Source: Nocardioides perillae | Lineage (GTDB): Bacteria; Actinomycetota; Actinomycetes; Propionibacteriales; Nocardioidaceae | Reading direction: 5' to 3' | DNA length: 64,000 bases | Assembly: GCF_013409425.1 (NCBI RefSeq) | Contig: NZ_JACCAC010000001.1 | Location: 496,001-560,000 of the forward strand | In this document: positions 47,605-55,802 of the stretch, piece after piece | Numbering within the stretch: the first letter of the stretch is position 1 | Layout: each line of letters starts with the position of its first letter | Program-made: the position numbers and the translations under genes | The notes under the pieces: model-generated | Told to the model about the DNA's origin: nothing | The model's input: only the letters and a program-made list of their open reading frames with translations | The model's database searches: none

Positions 47605-48271
47605 ATCCGACCATGTGGTGACGGTTGAGTGCACGGACGAATCTCCGGCTCCGAAATTGCGAGCCCCTGTCCGTGTGCACGATGCAGCCGACCACGCCGC
47701 CGCGCCTGGCGACCGCGTTGTTGAGCGCCGCGACCGCGAGCCGGGACTTCATCCTCGAGTCGATCGAATAGCCCACGATCCGGTTGGAGTAGACGTCCTT
47801 GAACGCGCAGAGGTAGAGTTTGCCTTCGCCGGTGCGGTGTTCGGTGATGTCGCCGATCCACAGCTCGTTCGGCCCATCGGCATTGAACTCGTGCCGGATC
47901 ACGCCGTGCTTGTCGACGGTGGCGCACAGGTCGTCGTGGACCGGTGGGCCGGGCCTCTTCGCCTTCCCGCGCTTGGGCTTGCCGAACGCGCTCCACCAGC
48001 CCATGTCCGAGCAGATCCGCCACGCGGTCCGCTCCGCCATAGGCTCGCCGTCTTCGCGTGCCTCGTCGACCAGGAACTGGTAGCCGAACTCGGGATCGTC
48101 ACGGTGGGCGTCGAACAGCGCATTGGCGCGGTAGGCCTCCTCCAGCTCGGCGTCGGTGACCGGACGCTGGAGCCAGCGGTAGTAGGGCTGACGCGCGATC
48201 TTGAGCACCCGGCACGTCACCGTAACGGGGATCCCGTCCACGGCCAGCTCGCGGACGAGCGGGTACATCAT
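47605..48271 (-). pseudogene. IS3-family transposase OrfB, C-terminus missing
   Basis: rve/DDE integrase: SDMGWWSAF, then the first Asp in WIGDITEHRTGEGKLYLCAFKDVYSNRIVGYSID, the second in VHTDRGSQFRSRRFVRAL. The frame leaves the family after HHMVG, where the terminal repeat of the second IS starts. The third catalytic residue (Glu of the usual NAAMESFF) and about 50 residues are lost. The element is therefore probably immobile. Confidence 0.83.
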
Positions 48272-48561
48272 TTTCCCGGCAGGTTCGCCTGCGACAGATA
48301 GGCCGCCGCGCGGCGCAGCACCTCGTTCTCCTGCTCCAGCAGCCGGATCCTCTTCCTCGCCTCACGAAGTTCGGCGCTCTCGGCAGCGGTCGTCCCCGGC
48401 TTCACGCCATCCTCGACGTCTGCGGTCTTCATCCAGTTCGTCAGGCACGACTCGCTGATGCCGAAGTCGGCAGCGATCTGCTTGAGGTGGACTCCCGGCT
48501 CACGGTTCCTCGCGACGCGAACGACGTCGTCGCGGAACTCCTTGGGGTACGGCTTCGGCAC
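48268..48561 (-). CDS. IS3-family transposase OrfA
   Basis: 97-aa OrfA with HTH (PKEFRDDVVRVARNREPGVHLKQIAADFGISESCLTNWMK) and a leucine-zipper coiled coil (LREARKRIRLLEQENEVLRRAAAYL). The GTG at 48561 has GGAAGG upstream. Its end GGGAAAATGA overlaps the orfB start and holds an A-run suited to programmed -1 frameshifting to make OrfAB. Confidence 0.87.
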   Translation of the reverse strand: MPKPYPKEFRDDVVRVARNREPGVHLKQIAADFGISESCLTNWMKTADVEDGVKPGTTAAESAELREARKRIRLLEQENEVLRRAAAYLSQANLPGK

Positions 48562-48610
48562 AGTGCACATCCTTCCAGCGGCACCTCTCGGCACCACAGA
48601 TCAGATGTCA

Positions 48611-48920
48611 CCTATTCGTGCAGCAGTCCCCAATCAAGGCTTGGCGTGGAGGCCGTTTCGCTCCGAGTTGGTCCTTCCATTTCGGCCTGGTTCTCGCGGG
48701 GTGGGGGATCTTCAACCTGTTGGAGGGCATCGTCAATCATCACCTGCTCGGTGTTCACCATGTGCGCGACGACATCGGCGCCCCACTGTCGTGGGATCTC
48801 GGGTTCCTAGCGTTCGGCGTGCCACTGGTCATCAGTGGGTGGCTGCTGCACAAGCGCGGTTCAGCGGTGATGGAGCGACGGGCACGAGCAGTGGCACGCC
48901 GAGCCTCGGTCGGCAGCTGA
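48611..48920 (+). pseudogene. C-terminal fragment of a DUF2243 membrane protein
   Basis: The last about 85 residues match the end of DUF2243 proteins: LVLAGWGIFNLLEGIVNHHLLGVHHVRDD, then WDLGFLAFGVPLVISGWLL and a basic tail. The N-terminal half of the family (first helices and HQxxQWHH-like motif) is missing; the fragment begins at the IS end. It is probably a gene cut by the IS or by an IS-mediated deletion. A GTG at 48618 could start a 100-aa product. Confidence 0.7.
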
Positions 48921-48971
48921 AGAGGAACTGCGTGTGGCTGTCGCCCGCGCCGGACCTTCCGCCGACCTGCG

Positions 48972-50150
48972 CTACTCCAGGGGCAGGGACAGGTAGCCGC
49001 GGATGGGGCCAGAGCGGAGTCGAACGGCCGAATCCAGGTCGACTTCCCAGTCCGGTTGGCGGGCGAGGAGTGCCTGCAGCGCGATGCGCGCTTCGAGCCG
49101 CGCCAGCGCCGCGCCGAGACAGAAGTGGATCCCACGTCCAAACGCGACCTGCCGTTCGGGAGCGCGATGGAGGTCGAAGTGGTCGGCGTCTGAGAATGCC
49201 TGGTCGTCTCGGTTGGCGGAGCCGAAGAGCAGCAGCACGGTTTCGCCAGTCGCCATGTGTTGTCCGTGCACGTCGACCGGCCGGGTAAGGGTGCGCGACA
49301 GGCCCTGGACGGGGGAGTCGTAGCGGAGCAGCTCTTCGACGGCGCCGGGAACGAGTTCTGGGCGGTCCGCCAGTTGCCGGCGGCTATCGGGCTGCTGAGC
49401 GAGCACGACCGCGCTGTTGGAGAGCAGGTTCGTGGTGGTCTCGTGTCCGGCCACGAGCAGCAGCAGACAGAAGCCGAGGAGCTCATCCTCGCTGAGGCGT
49501 TCGCCGTCGGCGTCGGCCTGGACCAGCGCGCTCATGAGGTCGTCCTGAGGGCGCGCGCGTCGTTCAGCAAGAAACTCTGAGAAGTAGTCGTAGAGGGATG
49601 TGGCGGCCTCCAGACCGGGGCCGAACTCGCCACGGGCGGGGTTGGACTGTATGAGAGTGGTGGACCACGTGCGGAAACGGTCACGGTCTGCCCGCGGCAC
49701 GCCCAGCATGTCGGCGATCACGATGGCCGGCAGCGGTCCGGAGAACCCAGAGACAAAGTCCCACCCATCCGACTTCGGTGAATCATCGAGCAGATCGTCC
49801 ACGATGGAGTGGATGTGGGGTTCGAGTGCGGCGATTCGCCGGGGGGTGAACGCCTTGCTGACGATCTTGCGCAGCGCGGTGTGTCGCGGTGGGTCGGTCA
49901 TGATGAGCATGGGCAAGAACAACTGGGTCATGTCCACCCCGGGAGGGGTCGGGAAGATCCCGGACGCAGAGGAGTAGGTCGCCGGGTCGGCGAGCGCCGC
50001 GCAGACGTCGACGTATCGGCTGAGCACCCAGGTGTTCGCCTGCTCCGACCAGTAGGCGGGGACTTCACTGCGCAGCTGCCGGTAGACCGGGTAAGGGTCA
50101 GCGATGATGTCGGGATCGAACGGGCTGTAGGTCAGCTGCTGGTTGCTCAT
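48972..50150 (-). CDS. Cytochrome P450
   Basis: 392-aa soluble bacterial P450. I-helix AGHETTTNLL, ExxR as EELLRYDSP, haem-binding FGRGIHFCLGAALARLE with the proximal Cys. It resembles class I enzymes that need a ferredoxin and reductase, neither of which is adjacent (a set exists at 60.7-63.7 kb). Substrate unknown. A good promoter lies about 150 bp upstream on the minus strand with a palindromic operator beside it. Confidence 0.93.
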   Translation of the reverse strand: MSNQQLTYSPFDPDIIADPYPVYRQLRSEVPAYWSEQANTWVLSRYVDVCAALADPATYSSASGIFPTPPGVDMTQLFLPMLIMTDPPRHTALRKIVSKAFTPRRIAALEPHIHSIVDDLLDDSPKSDGWDFVSGFSGPLPAIVIADMLGVPRADRDRFRTWSTTLIQSNPARGEFGPGLEAATSLYDYFSEFLAERRARPQDDLMSALVQADADGERLSEDELLGFCLLLLVAGHETTTNLLSNSAVVLAQQPDSRRQLADRPELVPGAVEELLRYDSPVQGLSRTLTRPVDVHGQHMATGETVLLLFGSANRDDQAFSDADHFDLHRAPERQVAFGRGIHFCLGAALARLEARIALQALLARQPDWEVDLDSAVRLRSGPIRGYLSLPLE

Positions 50151-50304
50151 CGGTATCTCCAGGTGGCTTCATCGTCTGCTTCGTTCCCAGGCGCCCTCGA
50201 CGCCGCTCCACCTTCGAACGGCCGGATCTGGTGTGGCGTGTGGTTCGCCTGTGCAGTGCCGCGAGGGGCGCAACGGCAGGAGGCGGCGATCGGCCTGGGG
50301 CCGT

Positions 50305-50333
50305 GGACTATCAGACAACCCTCTCAGTTTCAA
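50305..50333 (-). promoter_or_regulatory. Promoter for the P450 gene
   Basis: On the minus strand TTGAAA (50328-50333) and TAGTCC (50305-50310) are 17 bp apart, a near-ideal housekeeping promoter reading toward the P450. Confidence 0.6.
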
Positions 50334-50342
50334 CAATGAGTT

Positions 50343-50357
50343 TGTACTCTGAGTACA
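50343..50357. promoter_or_regulatory. TetR-type operator, copy 1
   Basis: TGTACTCTGAGTACA, palindromic except for the central base, lies 9 bp upstream of the -35 box of the P450 promoter. A close relative (TGTACCGAGAGTACA) is found at 55608 ahead of a TetR gene. Confidence 0.65.
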
Positions 50358-50440
50358 GCACACCCCGTCATGCAAGTCGAGACTCCTGGCGGCGCCAAAG
50401 TGTCGTCCGGTGCCGACTCAGCGCACCCCAGACGGAGGAC

Positions 50441-50690
50441 TCACCCACGCCGCGCCGCTCGCCTCATGGCGAGGCCCAGAGCAGCGGTGATGACGATCAG
50501 GTCTTGGCTCAGCAGGGCGGTCGGCATTCCGAGGATCCGCTGGGGGATGCTGTGCTGGTCGTAGGGCGAGCTGCCGGGTATGAACCGGGTCAGGTTGAAC
50601 GGCGCCGCCCAGCAGGGCGATCGGCAGCAGTGCCGCGCCGGTGACCAGCCGCTCCGAGGAGGGGTCGCGCGGCCGGCGACTGCGCAGCGG
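50441..50690 (-). pseudogene. Frameshifted small membrane protein
   Basis: Two minus-strand frames read as one protein with a shift near 50600: first SSERLVTGAALLPIALLGG, then FNLTRFIPGSSPYDQHSIP followed by QRILGMPTALLSQDLIVITA and LGLAMRRAARRG, ending at the stop at 50441. Both parts are hydrophobic and look conserved rather than random. I do not recognise the family. It is either a decayed gene or a sequencing error in a GC run. Confidence 0.5.
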
Positions 50691-50729
50691 CCGGTCCGGG
50701 GGGGCGCGACCAGAATGTGATGTGCAGAT

Positions 50730-50745
50730 CAGGCAATTTTGCCTG
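50730..50745. promoter_or_regulatory. Palindrome upstream of TetR gene
   Basis: CAGGCAATTTTGCCTG, symmetrical except at the centre, lies 22 bp before the start of the TetR gene at 50768; a further GCCTG half-site follows at 50756. Likely autoregulatory operator. Confidence 0.5.
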
Positions 50746-50767
50746 TTGGGCAAGTGCCTGGGAGGCT

Positions 50768-51373
50768 ATGGTCGTGACCCAAGGCCTGAGGGAGAGGAAG
50801 CGTGCGGCGACGGCACAGGCGCTTGCCGAGGCTGCCTTTGGCCTGGCGAAGGAGCGCGGCCTGGACGGGTTCGTGATCGACGAGGTCGCAGAGTTGGCCG
50901 GCTACTCGCGTCGTACATTCGCGAACCACTACCCCTGCAAGGAAGCGGCGGTGGCATCGGTCGCCTACGCCGGTATTGAGGCTGCCGCCGACGCACTCGA
51001 GGACGTGTCGGATGGGCGCCCGTTACTGGACGCGGTCGAGGTCGTGCTGCGGCTGCAGTTGACGACAGCGGGGCTTTCCCGGATGCGGGAGGTGCTGGCG
51101 TTGGCGCGCGCGCATCTATCGTTGGCGCCTCACGTCTATCACGTCCAGCACCGGATGCGGTTGGAGGTCGAGGAGCGGGTGGCCGCCGTGGCGGCCGGAC
51201 GCTATCCGGCTTCCTACCTCACCCTGTTGGTCGGCGCCGTCTACGGCATGGTCTCCACCGCGCTGGAGGGGCTCGTCGACGTCCGCCTTCCTGGCGATCC
51301 GCCGAGTCGCGACGCCGTGGAGTTCGACGAGTTCCTGACTGAGGTCTTCAATCACCTCCGTACCGGGTTCTGA
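50768..51373 (+). CDS. TetR-family regulator upstream of MMPL exporter
   Basis: 201-aa repressor: HTH LAEAAFGLAKERGLDGFVIDEVAELAGYSRRTFANHYPCKEAAV (the usual Y-F-K-E end of the TetR HTH), followed by an all-helical ligand domain. ATG at 50768; the frame extends 51 bp upstream but without homology. It lies 29 bp before the MMPL gene, so it probably represses the exporter and itself. Confidence 0.88.
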   Translation: MVVTQGLRERKRAATAQALAEAAFGLAKERGLDGFVIDEVAELAGYSRRTFANHYPCKEAAVASVAYAGIEAAADALEDVSDGRPLLDAVEVVLRLQLTTAGLSRMREVLALARAHLSLAPHVYHVQHRMRLEVEERVAAVAAGRYPASYLTLLVGAVYGMVSTALEGLVDVRLPGDPPSRDAVEFDEFLTEVFNHLRTGF

Positions 51374-51402
51374 CCCGCACATCACTCGCTGAGGAGCAGC
51401 CC

Positions 51403-53721
51403 ATGTCCACGTTCTTGTACCGCCTCGGGCGCGGTTGCTTCGGCAAGCCCTGGCCCATCATCGTCGGGTGGGTGTTGGTGCTGGCTGCCGTCGTGGCTGC
51501 ACTGGTGGTCAACGGGGTGAAGGTGACCTCGGAGATGAAGATCGACAACACCGAGGCCCAGCAGGTTCTCGATCGGGTCTCTCGGGAGCTGCCGGAGGCA
51601 TCGGGAGGCCAGGCCAGTGTGGTGTTCACCGTTCCAGACGGCGACCGGCTGGATACCCCCGCGCGGATGGCCGCGATCGCTGAGACGGTCCAGGACGTCT
51701 ACGAGCTGGACCAGGTCATCAACCCGGCTGACTTGAGCCAGGGTCAGGGGCAGCCGCCGGGAGGGCCTGGGGCTGACCAGCCGGAAAGCGGGCCGGGGAC
51801 GGCGCCGCCGTACCAGCCGCTGGTCCTCGACGGGACCCCGGTGCCGGGGGTGCTGGTCTCGACTCAGGCGCCAGTGGCGCTGTTCCAGTTCCAGTTCACC
51901 GTGCCGTCCACGTCGCTGACCGACGATCAGGTCTCCGCGGTCTTGTCGGTCGTCGAGGATGCGGAGCGGGGCACCGGTCTGCGGGTCCTGCCGAGTGACT
52001 CGCTGAAGGCGATCGAGATCCCGGTCGGCGCCGCCGAGGTGGTCGGTCTCGCGGTCGCGGCCGTGGTCCTCGTTCTTACGCTTGGCTCGCTCGTCGCCGC
52101 TGGCCTTCCATTGATCACCGCCCTCGTCGGGGTCGGGGTGGGCGTGGGAACGGCGTTTGCCCTGTCGACGACGGTGGAGATGAACACCGCAACCCCTGTC
52201 CTGGCGTTGATGATCGGCCTCGCGGTGGGAATCGACTACGCGTTGTTCGTGGTCAACCGGCAGCGGCGACTGATCATCGATCGCGACCTCGACGCCCGCG
52301 AGGCGGCTGGCCGGGCGGTTGGAACGGCAGGCAGCGCCGTGCTCTTCGCCGGTCTCACCGTGATCGTGGCCTTGGTCGCGCTCACCGTCATTGGCATCTC
52401 CATGCTCACCACCATGGCTCTGGTCGCCGCGGCCACGGTGCTGCTCGCTGTCCTCATCGCGCTGACCCTGCTGCCGGCTCTGCTCGGACTGATCGGGGAG
52501 CGGATCGTGTCGGCCAAAGCCCGCAAGAAGGGGCATACCCGCCGGGAGGAGGACAGCCACAGCGTGGCCGACCACTGGGTCAAGGCGGTGGTGCGGTTGC
52601 GTTGGCCGGTGATCCTCGGTGTAGTGGCGGTCTTGGGGGTGGGTGCTGTTCCCGCGGCGAGCATGGACCTCGGCTTGCCGACGGGTGCCAGCGCAAACAC
52701 CGACACCGCCGCGCGGCAGAGCTACGAGGCGGTCACCCGCGGGTTCGGTGAGGGGTACAACGGTCCGTTGCTGGTGACCGTGGAGTCCGCCGATGGCGCC
52801 GCCGTCACGCCTCGGACCCTCGGCGCGGTGACCCAACAGCTCCAGCAGCGCAAGGAGATCGTCGCTGCGGTGCCATTGGGCACCAGTCAGGACGGGGAGA
52901 TGGCAGTCCTCAGTGTCATCCCCACCTCGGGCCCAGACGACGATGCCACGGCCGACCTCGTTCAGGCGCTCCGTTCACCCAGCTCGGCTGTCGCCCAGGA
53001 TCATGACGTCGTGATCGGCGTCACTGGCTTCACCGCTATCGGCATCGACATGTCCGACCGGCTCGCCGAGATCGTCCCGCTGTACCTGATCATCATTGTG
53101 GGGCTGTCGCTCCTGATTCTGCTGGTGGTGTTCCGGTCACTCGTCGTACCGATCCAGGCCACGCTCGGGTTCCTGCTCAGCATCTTGGCGACCTTCGGGG
53201 TGACCACTGCGGTGTTCTCTTGGGGATGGCTTGGCTGGATGGTGGGGGTCGACACCGGCGGGCCATTGTTCAGCTTCATCCCGGTCATTGTCACCGGAAT
53301 CCTCTATGGGCTAGCGATGGACTACCAGGTCTTCCTGGTCTCCTCGATGCGCGAGTCCCACGTCCACGGCCACCACGGCGAGGCCGGCGTGGTTCACGGT
53401 TTCGATCAGGCCAGCCGTGTCGTGGTCGCCGCCGCGGTGATCATGGTCTCGGTGTTCGCCGGCTTCATCTTCAGCCATGACGTGATGATCAAGCAGATCG
53501 GCTTCGCGCTTGCGATCGGCATCCTCATCGACGCCTTCTTGGTCCGCATGACCTTGACTCCGGCGCTGATGTCGCTGTTCGGCGACAAGGCCTGGTGGTT
53601 GCCGCGTTGGCTGGACCGGATGCTGCCCGACCTCGATGTCGAGGGCGACAGGCTCCTGCGCATGCTCACGGAACGTCAGGACACGGAGGTGGCGCGTCGT
53701 CCTGAGGTCATCGGCAAGTAG
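51403..53721 (+). CDS. MMPL-family RND transporter
   Basis: 772-aa exporter of the MmpL/HpnN type, with the typical two-fold repeat of one helix, an extracellular domain and five helices (about twelve helices in all). Proton-relay motifs GIDYALFVVNR in the first half and AMDYQVFLVSS in the second. In related actinobacteria such proteins export lipids or glycolipids and hydrophobic compounds. Co-transcribed with the TetR gene. The C-terminal 60 residues are cytoplasmic. Confidence 0.93.
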   Translation: MSTFLYRLGRGCFGKPWPIIVGWVLVLAAVVAALVVNGVKVTSEMKIDNTEAQQVLDRVSRELPEASGGQASVVFTVPDGDRLDTPARMAAIAETVQDVYELDQVINPADLSQGQGQPPGGPGADQPESGPGTAPPYQPLVLDGTPVPGVLVSTQAPVALFQFQFTVPSTSLTDDQVSAVLSVVEDAERGTGLRVLPSDSLKAIEIPVGAAEVVGLAVAAVVLVLTLGSLVAAGLPLITALVGVGVGVGTAFALSTTVEMNTATPVLALMIGLAVGIDYALFVVNRQRRLIIDRDLDAREAAGRAVGTAGSAVLFAGLTVIVALVALTVIGISMLTTMALVAAATVLLAVLIALTLLPALLGLIGERIVSAKARKKGHTRREEDSHSVADHWVKAVVRLRWPVILGVVAVLGVGAVPAASMDLGLPTGASANTDTAARQSYEAVTRGFGEGYNGPLLVTVESADGAAVTPRTLGAVTQQLQQRKEIVAAVPLGTSQDGEMAVLSVIPTSGPDDDATADLVQALRSPSSAVAQDHDVVIGVTGFTAIGIDMSDRLAEIVPLYLIIIVGLSLLILLVVFRSLVVPIQATLGFLLSILATFGVTTAVFSWGWLGWMVGVDTGGPLFSFIPVIVTGILYGLAMDYQVFLVSSMRESHVHGHHGEAGVVHGFDQASRVVVAAAVIMVSVFAGFIFSHDVMIKQIGFALAIGILIDAFLVRMTLTPALMSLFGDKAWWLPRWLDRMLPDLDVEGDRLLRMLTERQDTEVARRPEVIGK

Positions 53722-53852
53722 TGGCCCGCCCTCACGGCCGCGTGCGAAGGAGGGGGCGGTGTGGCCGGGGCGCGTGCTGGTCTGCGTCACCGGCACATGT
53801 AGCGAGCCTGGCTCGGCCCGTACGGGATGAAGGGATCCGCCCGCTCGCGCGA

Positions 53853-54179
53853 CTATCGAAGCGGCCTCGGTCGGCCGTGGCGTACCCTTGGCCGCGTCCC
53901 GCCGTGAGGCTCATTCACCGGCGGGGAGCACCGAAGCCGGAGGAATTCCTCGATCTCGCGCAGGCCGCGCGCGATGTCTCTGTCGATACGGCTCCTTCGT
54001 CGCTGCTCGCGCCGCTCAAGCCAGTCACGCTCCCATTGCTGCCACTCGCGGTAGCCGCCACATCCGAACCACCAGCAACTCCCGAAGGCCACCATTCCGC
54101 CATAGAGCCACCACGCCGCATGCCACACCACGTCGGAGAGCAGGTCCGCCATTGGCTGCCAGACAGGCCCGCGGTTCAT
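53853..54179 (-). CDS. Small Trp-rich membrane protein, hypothetical
   Basis: 108-aa protein (ATG 54179). Residues 8-33 form a Trp-rich membrane helix (VVWHAAWWLYGGMVAFGSCWWFGCG), then a charged helical region (EWQQWERDWLERREQRRRSRIDRDIARGLREIEEFLRL). No family recognised. The frame is open to 54257, but a promoter-like TAGCGT and an operator-like site at 54233-54262 make the shorter start more likely. Confidence 0.5.
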   Translation of the reverse strand: MNRGPVWQPMADLLSDVVWHAAWWLYGGMVAFGSCWWFGCGGYREWQQWERDWLERREQRRRSRIDRDIARGLREIEEFLRLRCSPPVNEPHGGTRPRVRHGRPRPLR

Positions 54180-54232
54180 TGGGTCACCCCCAACGGACGC
54201 GAACGGGAAGAGAGAAGCGTCCGGATGGCAGC

Positions 54233-54262
54233 ACGCTACATGCCGTCGTGCATGCACGTAAG
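54233..54262 (-). promoter_or_regulatory. Operator-like site matching the TetR operator at 56919
   Basis: On the minus strand CTTACGTGCATGCACGACGG followed by CATGTAGCGT, with TAGCGT as a -10 box. The end GCATGTAG and its junction with the -10 box match the site ahead of the TetR gene at 56910. It contains the perfect palindrome GTGCATGCAC (54248-54257). Confidence 0.45.
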
Positions 54263-54296
54263 TCCGTCACGAGTGGGTAGCGCTCGGCCACCCGGA

Positions 54297-54932
54297 TCAC
54301 CAGAGGTTCGGGCCTGTCTTCTCATCGAGATTTCGCACATGCCGCGCGACACGTATGAGGATTCGCTGCAGTCGGTCGAAGTACCCGGGTAGCTGCTCGA
54401 GCACGGCGGTGCTCCGGTTGAGACGTTCCAGGCTCTCGGGGAGTGGCCCCGCGGTGTCTGCGAGCCTCCGCATCGGCCTCCTCACCTCCGTCAGTGGCTC
54501 GACGAGGTCGCGATCGAGCCGACGTAGCGAGGTCTGGAGGCCCTCGAGCTGCCCGGAGAGGGCCGCGATCTTGGGGGCGGCCTCGCCGAGCGGCTTGGAG
54601 GTCCGCTGCAGGGCCGCCAGGTCATCCAAGAGTTGGTTGATCTGGCCGGCGAGGGTTTCGATGTGCGGCGCGACCGCGGAGAGGTCCTCGGTCGCGGTGG
54701 CCACAGGGGGAGTGAGGCTCTCGACATTGCGGTCGATCCTCTCTACCTGGTCCAGGGTGTCCGGCGCTCGGTCAACCACTTCTAGGGCCGCCGGCATGTC
54801 GGAGGCCGCCCGCACCAGCCGGGGGATGTGCGGCAGCAGCAGGGCGACCGCAACGGTGAGGACGAACAGTGCCAGTGCGAGGACAGCGGCCAGTACGCGG
54901 ACTGCCCAGATCGGCAGGGCTTGGTTGAGCAC
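54297..54932 (-). CDS. Membrane-anchored coiled-coil protein, hypothetical
   Basis: 211-aa protein: one N-terminal membrane helix (VRVLAAVLALALFVLTVAVALLLPHI) followed by about 170 residues of predicted helical coiled coil (IDRNVESLTPPVATATEDLS, then LAGQINQLLDDLAALQRTSK and so on). It would sit outside the membrane. No enzymatic motif and no family recognised. GTG start at 54932. The neighbouring TetR gene is 58 bp upstream on the same strand. Confidence 0.65.
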   Translation of the reverse strand: MLNQALPIWAVRVLAAVLALALFVLTVAVALLLPHIPRLVRAASDMPAALEVVDRAPDTLDQVERIDRNVESLTPPVATATEDLSAVAPHIETLAGQINQLLDDLAALQRTSKPLGEAAPKIAALSGQLEGLQTSLRRLDRDLVEPLTEVRRPMRRLADTAGPLPESLERLNRSTAVLEQLPGYFDRLQRILIRVARHVRNLDEKTGPNLW

Positions 54933-54990
54933 GTCGTAAGATCCTCGTCTGTCGGGACCGGCACCGTCGCTTGCGGCCGCGCGGTCGGGG

Positions 54991-55578
54991 TCAGCGCTGA
55001 CGCAGCCGCAGGCCGTCGAGGACCAGGGTCGTCACGGCGCTCGCGATGCGCTCCTGGTCCAGGGCCTGGTCGGTGACAAGGTAGGACAGGGCGCTGATGG
55101 TGACCGCACCGAAGACCGCCATGGCACCCGACTCCGGATCGGGCACCTGCCGCAGCGAGCCCTCAGTCACGCCGTCCTCGATCAGCGACTGTACGGGCTG
55201 GTAGTAGGCCGCATGAATCATCGCTGCGATCTCAGGGATACGGCCCGCACGTCCTAGCTCACCCACCAAAGCCCGGCAGATCGCCGGCTGCTCCGCCATC
55301 ACCCGCAACTGCGCTCGAATCACCTCGGCGAGCCGGGCCGCTGCCGACCCTTCCGACTCGACGGCGATGGCCACCTCATCCGCAACGCGGTTCAAGGTGT
55401 CGCGGAACAGAAAGGCAAGGATCTCCTCCTTGCCGGCGAAGTAGTAGTACAACGTCGCCTTGGGAATCCCAGTGGCAGCAGCGATGTCCTCGATCTTGGT
55501 CTGCTCGACACCGTGATCGGCGAACAGCTCCGCTGCGACGCTGAGTTTGACCGCCGTGTGAGCCGGGACAGTACGCAC
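54991..55578 (-). CDS. TetR-family regulator
   Basis: 195-aa regulator: HTH LSVAAELFADHGVEQTKIEDIAAATGIPKATLYYYFAGKEEILAFLF, then a C-terminal ligand domain ending RIASAVTTLVLDGLRLRQR. GTG 55578 is chosen because a palindromic operator and promoter lie just upstream; a longer frame to 55644 would run through them. It probably controls itself and the coiled-coil gene downstream, and by operator similarity the P450 at 50150. Confidence 0.85.
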   Translation of the reverse strand: MRTVPAHTAVKLSVAAELFADHGVEQTKIEDIAAATGIPKATLYYYFAGKEEILAFLFRDTLNRVADEVAIAVESEGSAAARLAEVIRAQLRVMAEQPAICRALVGELGRAGRIPEIAAMIHAAYYQPVQSLIEDGVTEGSLRQVPDPESGAMAVFGAVTISALSYLVTDQALDQERIASAVTTLVLDGLRLRQR

Positions 55579-55607
55579 CGACGTGGATCCCTTCGCTGTG
55601 CTGGGCT

Positions 55608-55644
55608 TGTACCGAGAGTACAAACATGGCGTCCATCTGCACAA
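55608..55644 (-). promoter_or_regulatory. Promoter and overlapping TetR-type operator, copy 2
   Basis: The operator TGTACCGAGAGTACA (55608-55622) covers the -10 box TACTCT (minus strand, 55615-55620). The -35 TTGTGC lies at 55639-55644, 18 bp away. This is a typical self-repression layout. Confidence 0.6.
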
Positions 55645-55802
55645 CTGACCGCGTCAGCCGACGGCCCGGGGTCGGGGCCGGATTGGCGAGCCGCTCGAGT
55701 GGTCCCGATCCCGGGTGTGAGCGTCAGCGGATGCCCGGATTGGAGGCGCAGGCCGCAGGCCGCGAGCGATGGCCCGAGGCGGCCCTGCAAGGACGGGCGC
55801 GG

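Larger units (their letters stand above)
47605..48610 (-). mobile_element. IS3-family insertion sequence, truncated at its 3' end
   Basis: Contains orfA and most of orfB in the -1 frameshift arrangement of IS3. The right end is probably near 48610, where the minus strand reads TGACATCTGATCTGTGG ahead of orfA. The other end is missing: orfB stops where the second IS begins (47604). No flanking target duplication can be shown. Confidence 0.75.
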
